From Leptodactylus fallax (Eukaryota; Chordata; Amphibia; Anura; Leptodactylidae): a DNA stretch of 64,000 bases. Location of the stretch: the NCBI GenBank assembly GCA_947044405.1, contig CAMRHE010000063.1:5010501-5074500 (forward strand), written 5' to 3'. The position numbers and the translations under genes are program-made. Shown in pieces: positions 39,290 through 48,409 of the stretch (position 1 is its first letter; every line of letters begins with the position of its first letter). The notes beneath the pieces are model-generated. The model was not told where the DNA came from and searched no databases. It saw only the letters and a list, made by a program, of their open reading frames with translations.

Positions 39290-41255
39290 GCACACCAAAA
39301 TGAATGCAGATACCTAAATAGACAAGAATCCCCCTACTTATATGCAAACCCCAGAACATACCCCCTAAACAAATACAGATGCCAGACCTGACCCCCTTAA
39401 CAGATACAGACCCCTTAATCTATTACACATCCAGAGCAAACCCCTAAAATAACTACAGAATCCTAAATAACTATAGACAGAGCCCCTAAGTACAAGCAAC
39501 CCTCAGACTCTCTAAACTACTGCCGCAACCCAGATGGAGGGAAGCGGAGGATGGGAGTAATAGTAACTATGATGATGTCACAGGACAGGCCAAGTGCACT
39601 CAACCAATCTCCTCCAGCCCACTTCCCAGGCTGGACACTCATGAGGGGGACCTGTGTGGTACCTGATGGTGGTGGTAGTTGGTCCCCCGAGGAGCTTCCA
39701 GTTGGAGAGGGGTCCTATCTCACCCTGAGCCATGTGATGGTGTTTGTAAGGGCCCTGATGGTAAATGCAAGAACAACTCAGGAGACAACAGTGTAGTTGA
39801 AACAGAGTAAACTATACTGTAGAAAACAATGTAACCGTGGACACGTGCAGCTTCCTGATGAGGGTAGTAGTCCCCCAACTGTTGGTTTCACCCAAGCTTG
39901 AGGATAAGGGATGCCCAGACCGTAACAGTAGATAGTGCCTTGTAGTCCATTGCAACAAATCAGTAGTCAACCTAGTCTCAGCCAGTAGATGATTCTGGGG
40001 GGAAGGAAGTCCTCTGGGCCCAAATACCTTTAACTAGGTGGGTCACAGAATATAGCTCTGGTTTAGCAGGACTACTTCTTTCCTCCTTGGCACACTGTCT
40101 GGTCAGTAGCCTCAAGGCTGTCTCTGCACAGAATTGGGCAGGTAATCCTCTCCCTCAGGGGCTGACAGGAACACGATAGAGCACAGATCTCACAGTGCCA
40201 ACACTCACTGCAGTAACTGAGGCGCTAACGGTTCTACAGAGACTTTGAGTCTCAACCCCACTTAGTTGCCTGTGATTGGCCAAGGCTGTACCAAGCCTTA
40301 AAAGGTATAGGGGTAACCAACAGTGGGGAATAAACTATTAGGGGAAACATATAAGGAAACTGCAAATACAAAATACATAAAATACACAATACATAACCAG
40401 AGGCACCAAACACAAAAGACATTTTCTAGCATTGTTAATTTGGAATGCTGCACTACTACAGATGCTAGACCAGAAGCCCTAAATAAATACTAAAAGCAGA
40501 TCAAATTTGCCAAACTATTATAGACCTAGGCTCGGACTGACCCACAGATGAGCAGGTCAAACCCCCAGTGGATCCCTGAGATAGTGGGCCCCCAGTTCGC
40601 TTTGGCATGGCACATTGACACTCAATGTACTTCATACAGGATCTCCACCAGGCTATGTGTCAGTGTAATATACTGGGTAAATTATTTAAGAAACTACCCA
40701 GGATAAAGTTATATATTGTAGACATACTGGGCGACTGAGATGACTTCTAGGTGCAGAGTCAGGTCAAGCAGTATTCTTCCTCCATGGGCCCCATCTTCTC
40801 AGTCACATTACAGGGGCCCCAAGCACAAGTCATCTTGCTGCCACCTGAGGCCTGCTGCTGTGTGGGCACATATCACTGGCTCACAGATATAAGAAGGGCC
40901 CTAGTTCAAGGCAAGAGACAGGAATCGACTAATGAGAGGATCCCAGGACAAAAACAATCAGAAGCAAGCAAGGGCTAGGCAGCAAGATACTACTGAAAAT
41001 TACATTCATGTGGGCGACATTTTAGGAATTTGTGAGTGTCAGGTAATATTTCCATATAGCTGCATAATGGGCCCCCAGAATAAATTTTACTGGGCACCTC
41101 AGTCCGACATTGTACACACCCCAGGCCCCCTAAATAAGTACAGACAATAGACCAAACAACTTACTATACCAATACAGACCCCCAAACCCACACCACTAAA
41201 TTAATGCAGACACCAGACCCTCCATGAATAAATACAGACCCCAGACCAGACTTTA
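39290..41255. repeat. Degenerate ~35-bp tandem repeat interrupted by a solo LTR and another element
   Basis: Units like 'ccctaaataaatacagacccc' fill 39290-39520, continue for a short stretch after the solo LTR (40457-40520) and again at 41115-41255. The middle part 40530-41112 has inverted ends 'ggctcggactgac' and 'cctcagtccgaca', a second insertion; 'gtgtcggactgaagggcc' near 6130 is a related end. Confidence 0.55.
39521..40452 (+). mobile_element. Solo LTR (copy 2)
   Basis: 932 bp starting TGCCGCAA and ending GGAATGCTGCA, flanked by CTAC on both sides (39517-39520, 40453-40456). Shared blocks with copy 1 include 'aggatgggagtaatagt', 'agttggagaggggtcc' and 'aagggccctgatggtaa'. The two copies are clearly diverged, and their different target duplications show independent insertions. 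Confidence 0.78.
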
Positions 41256-41596
41256 CAGATACTCACCTTCTACCCATAGTCCTGATCACTCCGTGGTGCC
41301 ACAGCACATATTGTAATAAAATTACACATTTTATGGCCTCCTGCGGTATAAGTTTGGCTACTACTTGGTTACGACAAAAGAAAACGTTGAACAATATTAG
41401 AAATGAATGGAACCTGCAATGCTGGATCCCTCAATGATAAAGCCGCCATTCTGATTATCAGGAGTTCAGTTAGTTATAGATGCTCGAAACTTTTCTAATT
41501 CATAGAGATGCCATCTTGGGAATGAAACCTGTCAGCGAGCTGTGGTAATCAATCAGAATACAGTTCTATTTACAGGGTGGAGGGCGGGATAGCGCG

Positions 41597-42185
41597 CACT
41601 AAGGCTACATGCACACAACCGATTGTGCGTGTCCCCCATTGACTTCAATGATACGAGGTCACGGAGCAGGATAGGGTCTGCTCTGTAATCAACGGAACGG
41701 AGCATTGGATCCCCATTGGAAGAGTCTTGGCTTGCACACTCGGACGCGTGCATGAGACCTAAGATTCCATCCAAATCATGTTTGGGTCTTCATCAGAGGA
41801 TTTCCTCATATCTATGGTACAAGGTTTCAGTATATAGTCATACAATACTGCAGGTTGTCCGTATGGTCCAATAGTGATAGTAATAGTAATTTTCTATGGG
41901 GCTCTTTGAATTCACATTTAGCCCTGGCTAATGTAATGTGTACAATTTTGATTTTACAGAAACCTGAATGTCTCAGGGTTCATGTACTCAGCTGACTAAA
42001 GCTCCATTCATGCAATTTTACAGCAGAATGCATTCGGATGCAACTCGGAGTGAACCTTTTCTGGGGGCTCCCGATCCCCGTTCTGATCGCACGGAGCAGG
42101 ATAGGACTTGCTATATATTCATCGGAATGGAGCATTGGACACCCCCTGAGACTGCACACTCGGTCATGTGCATTAGGGCTTATAG
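41597..42185. repeat. Two copies of a 'gcacacaaccg...' repeat
   Basis: Units at about 41597-41762 and 41996-42185 share 'acggagcaggatagg', 'ggaacggagcattgga' and 'tgcacactcgg'. Both start 'ctaa.gct' and end near 'gcatgagacctaag' / 'gtgcattagggct', so the ends are inverted. A related piece occurs at about 53915 ('catgcacactcagctc'). Confidence 0.6.
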
Positions 42186-42216
42186 CTTAATTTTGTATGG
42201 AAGGATAGTAAGACTA

Positions 42217-42220
42217 GCAT
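42217..42220. other. Target-site duplication, left (GCAT)
   Basis: Identical to the four bases after the right LTR (49385-49388), while the LTRs begin TG and end CA. Confidence 0.8.
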
Positions 42221-43197
42221 TGTAAGAGACAGCCAATGTTGTCTTAAGCTTCATTTGTCTGTATAAACTGTTAATGTTGAATGTATTTCTGTGATTCTGT
42301 TCCTTTAAGACAGCAGCCATTGTAATTGTGACATGATGCTGGAGTGAGACCCCCCCCCTTTTATGTCAGCTTGCCTGTTCTGCAGACAGAGTGTGAGCAG
42401 AGAAGCAGGAAGTGACGAGACAGAGAGCAGCAGCCATTTTGGCAAGTGTTGTATTGAACTGGTGTGGAGATTTTTCTGTACAGCTAAGCTGTATCTTGGT
42501 CCAGAGACAAACAGAGTGTAAAGAGACAACAGGACTAGTGAGTCCACGTGAAAGGAACTGTGCTCAGTGGCTGATCAGTGAGACTGACATTGTGACTGTG
42601 TATATGGATACCACAGATAGAGACTCGCAGTGCTGTTGATGTACTGGACGGCACCTGCTAAATCCCGGCTTACATCCCAGCTCAGTGTATGGATTCGGCA
42701 GGACTGTCAGTGTGCTGAGTGGAATCTGCTGTTGGATTACATTGCATTCAGTTGGTTTCCCTGTCTGTTAAAGAGGACTTCATTTCTCCCAAGATCCTGA
42801 TAACCGTGAGGAGAGGACGCTTCACTATAAAAGAAAGGACCGACTTTGGGCCCCACCGCGCGCTTCTACGGACTGTAAGCGGTCCACCTGGACCACTGGG
42901 GAAAAGGGGGTGCACCCAAATGTGAAGTCAGGGTCAGTTAGGGATAGTTTTGAGTATATTGTTCATTCAGTGTCCATACTGCAGAAGTGGACAGAGTAAA
43001 AGTAGAAACCATTGCAGAATTTGCCTTGAAATTGTTCATGCTATATTGTATATTTTGCTTGTCTTTAGCCCTGTCATTTTACCTTTAACTAGCCTTTATT
43101 AACTTATAGTAAATATATATTTTTTTTCTTGAACTATCGCGTGTGCGTTCATTTCTGGTTGCGGAGTCCAAACCACCTGCCTTGCTCTCGGTTCACA
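42221..43197 (+). repeat. 5' LTR (977 bp)
   Basis: Starts TGTAAGAGACAGCC and ends CTCGGTTCACA. It contains the TATA motif at 42826-42832 and an AGTAAA polyadenylation-like hexamer near 43108. By eye it matches the 3' LTR at every position except one extra C in a C-run (about 42350) and one extra T in a T-run (about 43127). Confidence 0.95.
42826..42832 (+). promoter_or_regulatory. Probable TATA box of the LTR promoter
   Basis: TATAAAA about 605 bp into the LTR, repeated at 49014-49020 in the other LTR. If used, transcription would start about 30 bp downstream, leaving roughly 340 bp for R and U5. Confidence 0.5.
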
Positions 43198-43200
43198 AAT

Positions 43201-43218
43201 TGGCGTAGTCGGCAGGAT
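43201..43218 (+). other. Primer binding site, serine tRNA type
   Basis: TGGCGTAGTCGGCAGGAT, three bases after the LTR end. It is complementary to the 3' end of vertebrate tRNA-Ser (acceptor arm, T-loop side, CCA tail) over 18 bases, recalled from the AGA/TGA isoacceptor. Such priming is described for mag-like Ty3/gypsy elements. Confidence 0.8.
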
Positions 43219-43230
43219 CCGCTTACCAGA

Positions 43231-44256
43231 ATGGACGGTGACGCACCCGTTCGGGAGAATGGTGCTGGAGGAAGAATGCCAGCAGGGGCTATAATGAGTC
43301 AGTTAGCTAAATTTGATGGCAATAATATGTCAGTGAGTATGTGGGTGGAACAGATACGAATGATACAGCGAATGTACCAGACCGCACCAGAAGTACTAGT
43401 AGAGCTAGCAATATTGACATTACAAGGGGATGCTAAGACCACGGTGATACTGAGGCCATTTGAACAAAGGCAGACATTTGAGCAAGTAGTCCAGATTCTA
43501 GAAACCATCTATGGAGAAACTGCATTGCTGGGGTCTCTGCAGGCTCGGTTCTTCCAGAGGGTACAACAGGAGAATGAAAGCCTTCCCCAATATGCAAATG
43601 CCCTACAAGAACTGCTCCGAGATATTCAAAGGAAGGAAAGAGGGGGCTCGCCAGCCTTCTGTAACCCTGATCGGACTCTCCGTGACCAGTTTGTCCTGGG
43701 GATACGTGACGGCAGTTTAACTGTGACTATGCAGGATTTTATACGACGAGAGACTGATGCTAAATTCCATGATGTACAGGTAGAGGCCATCTCCCGTGCC
43801 AATAGTATGGTCCCGAGGCCGCAGACCGCAGTTGGAGTTACTTTGTCACAGGGGGCTAGTTCTGGCTCAGAGACAGTAGAAAAAGGGACGGTTAAAGAAA
43901 TTCTCACAGTAATGCAGAAACTGCAAGAGCAAATGGAACACTTGCACACTCGTTGTGATGAGCAGTCTATGAAAATTGCATACTTCCAGAAGACTGGAGA
44001 TGAAAGGGTGAGCCATCCACACCCAGCAAGTCAGAATCACCCACCACCCCGCTGGAGGGGTGAGGATAGGACCTACCGAAGGGGTCCAAATCATTTAGTG
44101 CAGTGCTCAGGAGAAATCGAAGGGGCTTACCGAAGGGGCCCAAACAGATGGCCAGAACGACGGGGGATACGCTGCTGGGAGTGTGGACGGATGGGCCACG
44201 TTGCTGCTAGATGTCCAGAGCAGCGACAAACTTATGAGAGACCGCCGTTAAACTGA
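43231..44256 (+). CDS. gag: Gag polyprotein of the Ty3/gypsy element
   Basis: 341 residues from the ATG at 43231, thirteen bases after the primer site. The frame is open further upstream, but only through LTR and without an ATG. It encodes the structural protein that packages element RNA in the cytoplasm. Residues ~25-190 look like a retroelement capsid region (GDAKTTVILRPFEQRQTF...ETIYGE). Residues ~222-248 are heptad-like and could form a coiled coil. A basic stretch holds two YRRGPN repeats. One CCHC zinc knuckle, CWECGRMGHVAARC, spans 315-328. The TGA at 44254-44256 directly follows a GTTAAAC heptamer, and the pol frame, in -1, is open from 44238. Intact; specific gag lineage not identified. 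Confidence 0.92.
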   Translation: MDGDAPVRENGAGGRMPAGAIMSQLAKFDGNNMSVSMWVEQIRMIQRMYQTAPEVLVELAILTLQGDAKTTVILRPFEQRQTFEQVVQILETIYGETALLGSLQARFFQRVQQENESLPQYANALQELLRDIQRKERGGSPAFCNPDRTLRDQFVLGIRDGSLTVTMQDFIRRETDAKFHDVQVEAISRANSMVPRPQTAVGVTLSQGASSGSETVEKGTVKEILTVMQKLQEQMEHLHTRCDEQSMKIAYFQKTGDERVSHPHPASQNHPPPRWRGEDRTYRRGPNHLVQCSGEIEGAYRRGPNRWPERRGIRCWECGRMGHVAARCPEQRQTYERPPLN

Positions 44257-46763
44257 AGTCCCCTGCTGCTGTAGGGCGTGTAGTAGGGGAGACTGACAAG
44301 GAGACTATGTGGGGAGAATGCCCTGATGATGACCTGATCGCTGCAAGTCCTGTCATACAGGTGGAAATGGAGGGTATTCCGGTTACCGGGATGATTGACA
44401 CGGGTTCCCAAGTAACGACCTTGAGTAGAGACTGTTATGAACGGTACTTCCGGCAACATGTGAAATATGATCCCCATACATTCGTACGAGTGGTCGCAGC
44501 TAACCAGTTACCAGTTCCGGTCGTGGGAGTGGCCTGGATGAATGTCCGGGTATGTGGCCAAGATCTAGGTAGGAAAGGCATTGTGGTGGTACAGGAGTCA
44601 CATGAAGTAAAGGTCCCTGTCATTTTGGGGATGAATGTGTTAAAAGAATTAGATCAGATCCTCTTTGAAAAGAAAGGTCACGGTTATTGGAAAGAAACCA
44701 CCACCCATCGGCCTACTCAAACAGCTTTCCAGCGGCTGATCCGGACATGTGGCTTACAGAAAAGTTCAGATGCACAGCGTCCTCTGGCTCGAATTTCAGT
44801 TCCTTTGCATACAAAAGTCACACTGCCACCCAGTCGGGAGACAATAGTGTCCATGCCCGTAGGCACCTGTCGGAAACTAGAGGGCATAGCTGTGTTGGTA
44901 GAACCACTGCAGGCAGCCGAAGGAGGTGTTGATCCGCTAGTGGCCCGTTCCTTGGCAATAGTTCGCAATGGAAGAGTACCACTTCGATGTGTAAACACTC
45001 AGGACCAGAGTGTGGACCTGACCCCAGGGAGGCTGCTGGCTAACATCTATGTGACTCCGGAGGAAGTAAGGAAAGTAACTCCAATGCAGCTGAAGCCGAC
45101 TGAAAGGGATGAGTGGACCGTAACTGTGTCCATGGGAGAAGATGAGGAACCCACCTCTGAATGGAATGGCTGTGCAATTCGAGAACAGATGAAGATGGAT
45201 GTAAGTTCATGTTCTCTGGAATGGGTGCAGAAGGTAGATGAGCTGTTGTGGGAGAACCAAGCCACCTTTGCATGGTATGCTGAAGATTTTGGATGTACCA
45301 CAGGGATCTACCATGAGATTCCCACAGGAGACACCCCTCCAATTAGAGAGCGCTACCGACAAATTCCTCCACAGTTGTATCAGGAAGTGAAAGAACTGTT
45401 AGCTAAGATGCTACAGGGTGGGATCATCCAAGAAAGCCAGAGTCCCTGGGCGGCTCCTGTGGTGTTAGTAAGAAAAAAAGATGGGTCCATCCGTTTTTGC
45501 GTAGACTATCGGAAGTTAAACGCTTGCACCGTACGAGATTCCTACCCCTTGCCACGGATTGAGAAGTCCCTCTCAGCGCTAGGGAGAGCCCGGTACTTCT
45601 CCTCACTAGATCTGGCTAGTGGGTATTGGCAGGTGCCGATGGCCACAAAAGACAAGGAGAAGACGGCATTCATCTTGCCCATGGGACTATACGAATTTAA
45701 CCGGATGCCCTTCGGGTTGACAAATGCACCCGGAACGTTTCAGCGGTTGATGGAGAAATGTCTCGGTGACTTCAACTTTGAGTTCACTCTCATCTACTTG
45801 GATGACATTATAGTGTATTCTGCGACCTTTGAAGACCATCTCCACCAGTTGGGGCAAGTATTTCGAAGATTGCGGGAACATGGGCTCAAATTGAAACCCA
45901 GTAAATGTCGGTTGTTCCAATCTGAAATTGATTACTTGGGTCACCGCGTATCAGGAGAAGGGGTGAGACCATCAAGAGACAAGATAGCGGCTGTTCAAGA
46001 TTGGCCGATACCGACTACCCTGCGAGAAGTGAGGGCGTTCCTTGGAGTAGCCGGTTACTATCGACGGTTTATTAAGGATTTCGCCAAGGTAGCAGCACCA
46101 CTTAATGCTCTCCTACGAGGCACATCCGGTGGTCCAAAGAACCGGTCCGTGAAGTGGGGACCTGAACAGGAACAAGCCTTCCAGGCATTGAAGGATGCAC
46201 TGACAACAGCCCCAATCTTGGCATATGCTGATTACCACTTGCCGTTCCAGCTATACACAGATGCAAGCCTGTATGGTCTTGGAGCAGTGCTTTCCCAGCT
46301 TCAGGATGGCCAGGAGAGGGTCATAGCGTACGGCAGCCGGTCTTTGAGAGATTCTGAAAGAAACCCCGAGAATTATAGTTCATTTAAATTGGAGCTGTTG
46401 GCACTGGTATGGGCCATGACCGAGAAATTCTCTGAATATTTGACCGGTGCTGAAGTTTTAGTACTGACTGACAACAACCCACTAGCTCACCTGGAAAATG
46501 CCAAGCTCGGGGCGTTAGAGCAGAGGTGGATAGCCCGAATGTCTACATTCAATTACCGCATTAAGTATCGGTCCAAGACAGAGAACCAGAATGCTGACGG
46601 ACTTTCTAGGGTAACTGCCCAGACCCCCACAGAAGACGTGGATCATGAGTTGGAGCATGTGGAGGTGCCCGATTTCAGCAGATTTTCACAGGCCTTGACC
46701 GCCACTAATCAGTTTGAGATGGAGGGGACTGAAATGGCTCCTTTCTTTGGTCCCTCACGATAG
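44238..46763 (+). CDS. pol: Pol, part 1: protease, reverse transcriptase, RNase H
   Basis: The frame is open from 44238, overlapping gag by 19 bases in -1; the first ATG is at 44307 (818 codons to the stop). Positions from that ATG: retropepsin motif DTGSQVT at 31-37 with ILGMNVL further on; reverse transcriptase with SPWAAPVVLVRKKDGSIRF around 380 and the catalytic YLDD at 497-500; RNase H with LYTDAS near 648, KLELLAL, TDNNPLAHL near 720 and NADGLSR. These enzymes process the polyprotein and copy the RNA into DNA inside the particle. The frame ends at TAG (46761-46763), yet the same frame runs straight on into the integrase, so this stop is probably a lesion within one pol gene. Translation most likely arises by frameshift from gag. 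Confidence 0.92.
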   Translation, partial: ETAVKLKSPAAVGRVVGETDKETMWGECPDDDLIAASPVIQVEMEGIPVTGMIDTGSQVTTLSRDCYERYFRQHVKYDPHTFVRVVAANQLPVPVVGVAWMNVRVCGQDLGRKGIVVVQESHEVKVPVILGMNVLKELDQILFEKKGHGYWKETTTHRPTQTAFQRLIRTCGLQKSSDAQRPLARISVPLHTKVTLPPSRETIVSMPVGTCRKLEGIAVLVEPLQAAEGGVDPLVARSLAIVRNGRVPLRCVNTQDQSVDLTPGRLLANIYVTPEEVRKVTPMQLKPTERDEWTVTVSMGEDEEPTSEWNGCAIREQMKMDVSSCSLEWVQKVDELLWENQATFAWYAEDFGCTTGIYHEIPTGDTPPIRERYRQIPPQLYQEVKELLAKMLQGGIIQESQSPWAAPVVLVRKKDGSIRFCVDYRKLNACTVRDSYPLPRIEKSLSALGRARYFSSLDLASGYWQVPMATKDKEKTAFILPMGLYEFNRMPFGLTNAPGTFQRLMEKCLGDFNFEFTLIYLDDIIVYSATFEDHLHQLGQVFRRLREHGLKLKPSKCRLFQSEIDYLGHRVSGEGVRPSRDKIAAVQDWPIPTTLREVRAFLGVAGYYRRFIKDFAKVAAPLNALLRGTSGGPKNRSVKWGPEQEQAFQALKDALTTAPILAYADYHLPFQLYTDASLYGLGAVLSQLQDGQERVIAYGSRSLRDSERNPENYSSFKLELLALVWAMTEKFSEYLTGAEVLVLTDNNPLAHLENAKLGALEQRWIARMSTFNYRIKYRSKTENQNADGLSRVTAQTPTEDVDHELEHVEVPDFSRFSQALTATNQFEMEGTEMAPFFGPSR
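44247..44253 (+). promoter_or_regulatory. Candidate -1 ribosomal frameshift heptamer (GTTAAAC)
   Basis: In the gag frame it reads G TTA AAC, then the stop TGA. A one-base backward slip enters the pol frame, which is open here. The same heptamer is the known slip site of arteriviruses, from memory. No downstream stem-loop or pseudoknot was computed. Confidence 0.6.
46761..46763 (+). other. In-frame TAG interrupting pol
   Basis: It lies between the RNase H end and the integrase linker. Both sides are in one frame and uninterrupted for 2.5 and 1.6 kb. The following bases (GAATGG) are not a known readthrough context that I recognise. Confidence 0.85.
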
Positions 46764-48395
46764 GAATGGGCACAGATACAACAGACCCATGAGGGGCTGG
46801 CGCAGATGATCAAGTGTGTTGAGAAAGGCCAGAAGCCCTGTAGAGAGGAAAGAGAACGACTGACACGTGAGATATTATCTGTTTTGAGTCAGTGGGAAAA
46901 GTTGGAGATGAAAAATGGAGTGCTATGCCGAAAGGTCTATTTACCTTCTGAGATCGACATTCGATACCAAATTGTGGTGCCTAGTGAACTGGCTCGCTCC
47001 TTGGCAGTTGAGGCTCATAATAAGAATGGACATTTTGGTCATGAGAAGACCTTTCGTTGGTTACAGCGACTGATTTACTGCCCTGGTCTTCGTCAAATGG
47101 TCGAAGAAGTATGCCGCAGCTGTCGAACTTGTGAGATCCATAAGGCAATAGAACAGAGAGCTCCCCTGCAAACCATCGTGACCCAGGAACCTTTAGAAAT
47201 CGTCATGATAGACTATCTAATGGTGGGCCCATCCAATAGCGGACACCAGTATTGCCTCGTAATGGTGGATCACTTCACCAAATTTGCGGTGGTAACCGCC
47301 ACCAAGGACCAGACAGCTGAGTCAGCAGCTCGTGCTCTGTGCCAAGATTTCATTCGAGTATATGGGTGCCCCCAACGCATCCACTCCGACCAGGGCGCCT
47401 GCTTTGAGGGACACGTAATGAAAGAAGTTCAACGTATCTACGGGATAAAGAAGTCGCACACGACTCCATACCACCCTCAGGGAAATGGGGCCTGTGAAAG
47501 ATTCAACAGAACTCTGCTACAGATGCTGCGGACTCTGGAGGAAGACAAGAAGTTACAGTGGCCTCAGTTCTTGTCTGAAATGGTGTGGGCCTATAACAAT
47601 CAGGTCCATTCTACAACGGGGTACTCTCCTTATATACTTCTCTTTGGGCGGTCTGGGCGAAGTATAGGAGAATTACAGTTGAATGATGTGGATGGGTTCC
47701 CTCCGAGGGATCCAACCTCTTGGGTGCGGGCGCATCGGCAGAGACTTGAGACGATCCATCGATTGGTGCGGCAGCGCCTGCAAGAACATCCCCATCCTGA
47801 TAAGACCCCAGTGCAAGAAGCACCATTGCAACCAGGCGACCTGGTGCTAGTTCGTGTCAAGAAACCCCAAGGGAAATTGGAAAGCAGATGGGAGGCTTTG
47901 CCGTATCGTGTTGTTGGCCGCAAGTATGCGAATGGGCCAGTGTACCAGGTCCAGAAAGAAGGAACTGATTGTGTTCGAGTACTTCACCGAAATATGTTGC
48001 GCCTGTGTCATTCTGAAGGGACAAATCACGATGGGCCTGCCAATGTGAATGAGCTCCCACAGTCAGAGAATGGAGGTGCGGAATGGGCCTCCGACGAGGA
48101 GGATGATTGTTGGCCGATCCCTGCTCCTGGGGATGTTCCACCTGTGACTACTGTATCTCCGGCCTGTGCCCCCTCTGGTGCGGAATCCGCTGGTCCTTCT
48201 CAGCCCATAGCTGCAGCACCCCATAATATACCACCGGTCCTCAGACGGACCACTAGGCCAAATGCTGGTATTCCCCCTGTTCGGTATGCGCAGGATGAGT
48301 TTGTTTGGCCTGCCATACATCGGTATACTACCACCCTGTGCATAAAAGTACAACCCTCTGGATATACAGTCATAGGCAGGGACTGCCAATCTTAA
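46764..48395 (+). CDS. pol: Pol, part 2: integrase (same frame, after the TAG)
   Basis: The frame is continuous with part 1. Counting from the first ATG (46806, 529 codons): zinc-binding region with H71, H76, C106, C109; catalytic core with D136 (VMIDYL), D195 (HSDQGACFEG) and E231 (GACERFNRT), giving exactly 35 residues between the second D and E; then a GPY/F-like module (LPYRVVGRKYANGPVYQV) around 365-385 and a Pro-rich tail. Integrase joins element DNA to the chromosome. The linker upstream of the zinc region is also open back to the TAG. With that stop, no ATG-independent route to this product is obvious, so the copy may depend on other copies. The stop codon at 48393-48395 touches the polypurine tract. 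Confidence 0.92.
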   Translation, partial: EWAQIQQTHEGLAQMIKCVEKGQKPCREERERLTREILSVLSQWEKLEMKNGVLCRKVYLPSEIDIRYQIVVPSELARSLAVEAHNKNGHFGHEKTFRWLQRLIYCPGLRQMVEEVCRSCRTCEIHKAIEQRAPLQTIVTQEPLEIVMIDYLMVGPSNSGHQYCLVMVDHFTKFAVVTATKDQTAESAARALCQDFIRVYGCPQRIHSDQGACFEGHVMKEVQRIYGIKKSHTTPYHPQGNGACERFNRTLLQMLRTLEEDKKLQWPQFLSEMVWAYNNQVHSTTGYSPYILLFGRSGRSIGELQLNDVDGFPPRDPTSWVRAHRQRLETIHRLVRQRLQEHPHPDKTPVQEAPLQPGDLVLVRVKKPQGKLESRWEALPYRVVGRKYANGPVYQVQKEGTDCVRVLHRNMLRLCHSEGTNHDGPANVNELPQSENGGAEWASDEEDDCWPIPAPGDVPPVTTVSPACAPSGAESAGPSQPIAAAPHNIPPVLRRTTRPNAGIPPVRYAQDEFVWPAIHRYTTTLCIKVQPSGYTVIGRDCQS

Positions 48396-48407
48396 AGTGG
48401 TGGGGAA
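48394..48407 (+). other. Polypurine tract
   Basis: AAAGTGGTGGGGAA, nearly all purine, two bases before the 3' LTR; the expected primer for second-strand DNA synthesis. Confidence 0.75.
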
Positions 48408-48409
48408 TA

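Noticed and set aside
36630..40452. One LTR element bounded by the two similar 950-bp repeats
   Set aside because: Different target duplications (CCAT, CTAC), strong divergence and no retroelement genes between.
43129..43230. N-terminal extension of gag into the LTR
   Set aside because: The upstream in-frame start is TTG, lies in the LTR and is interrupted by the primer site; the ATG at 43231 is the natural start.
48393..48409. Possible envelope gene after integrase
   Set aside because: The integrase frame ends in the polypurine tract and the LTR follows at once; there is no room.
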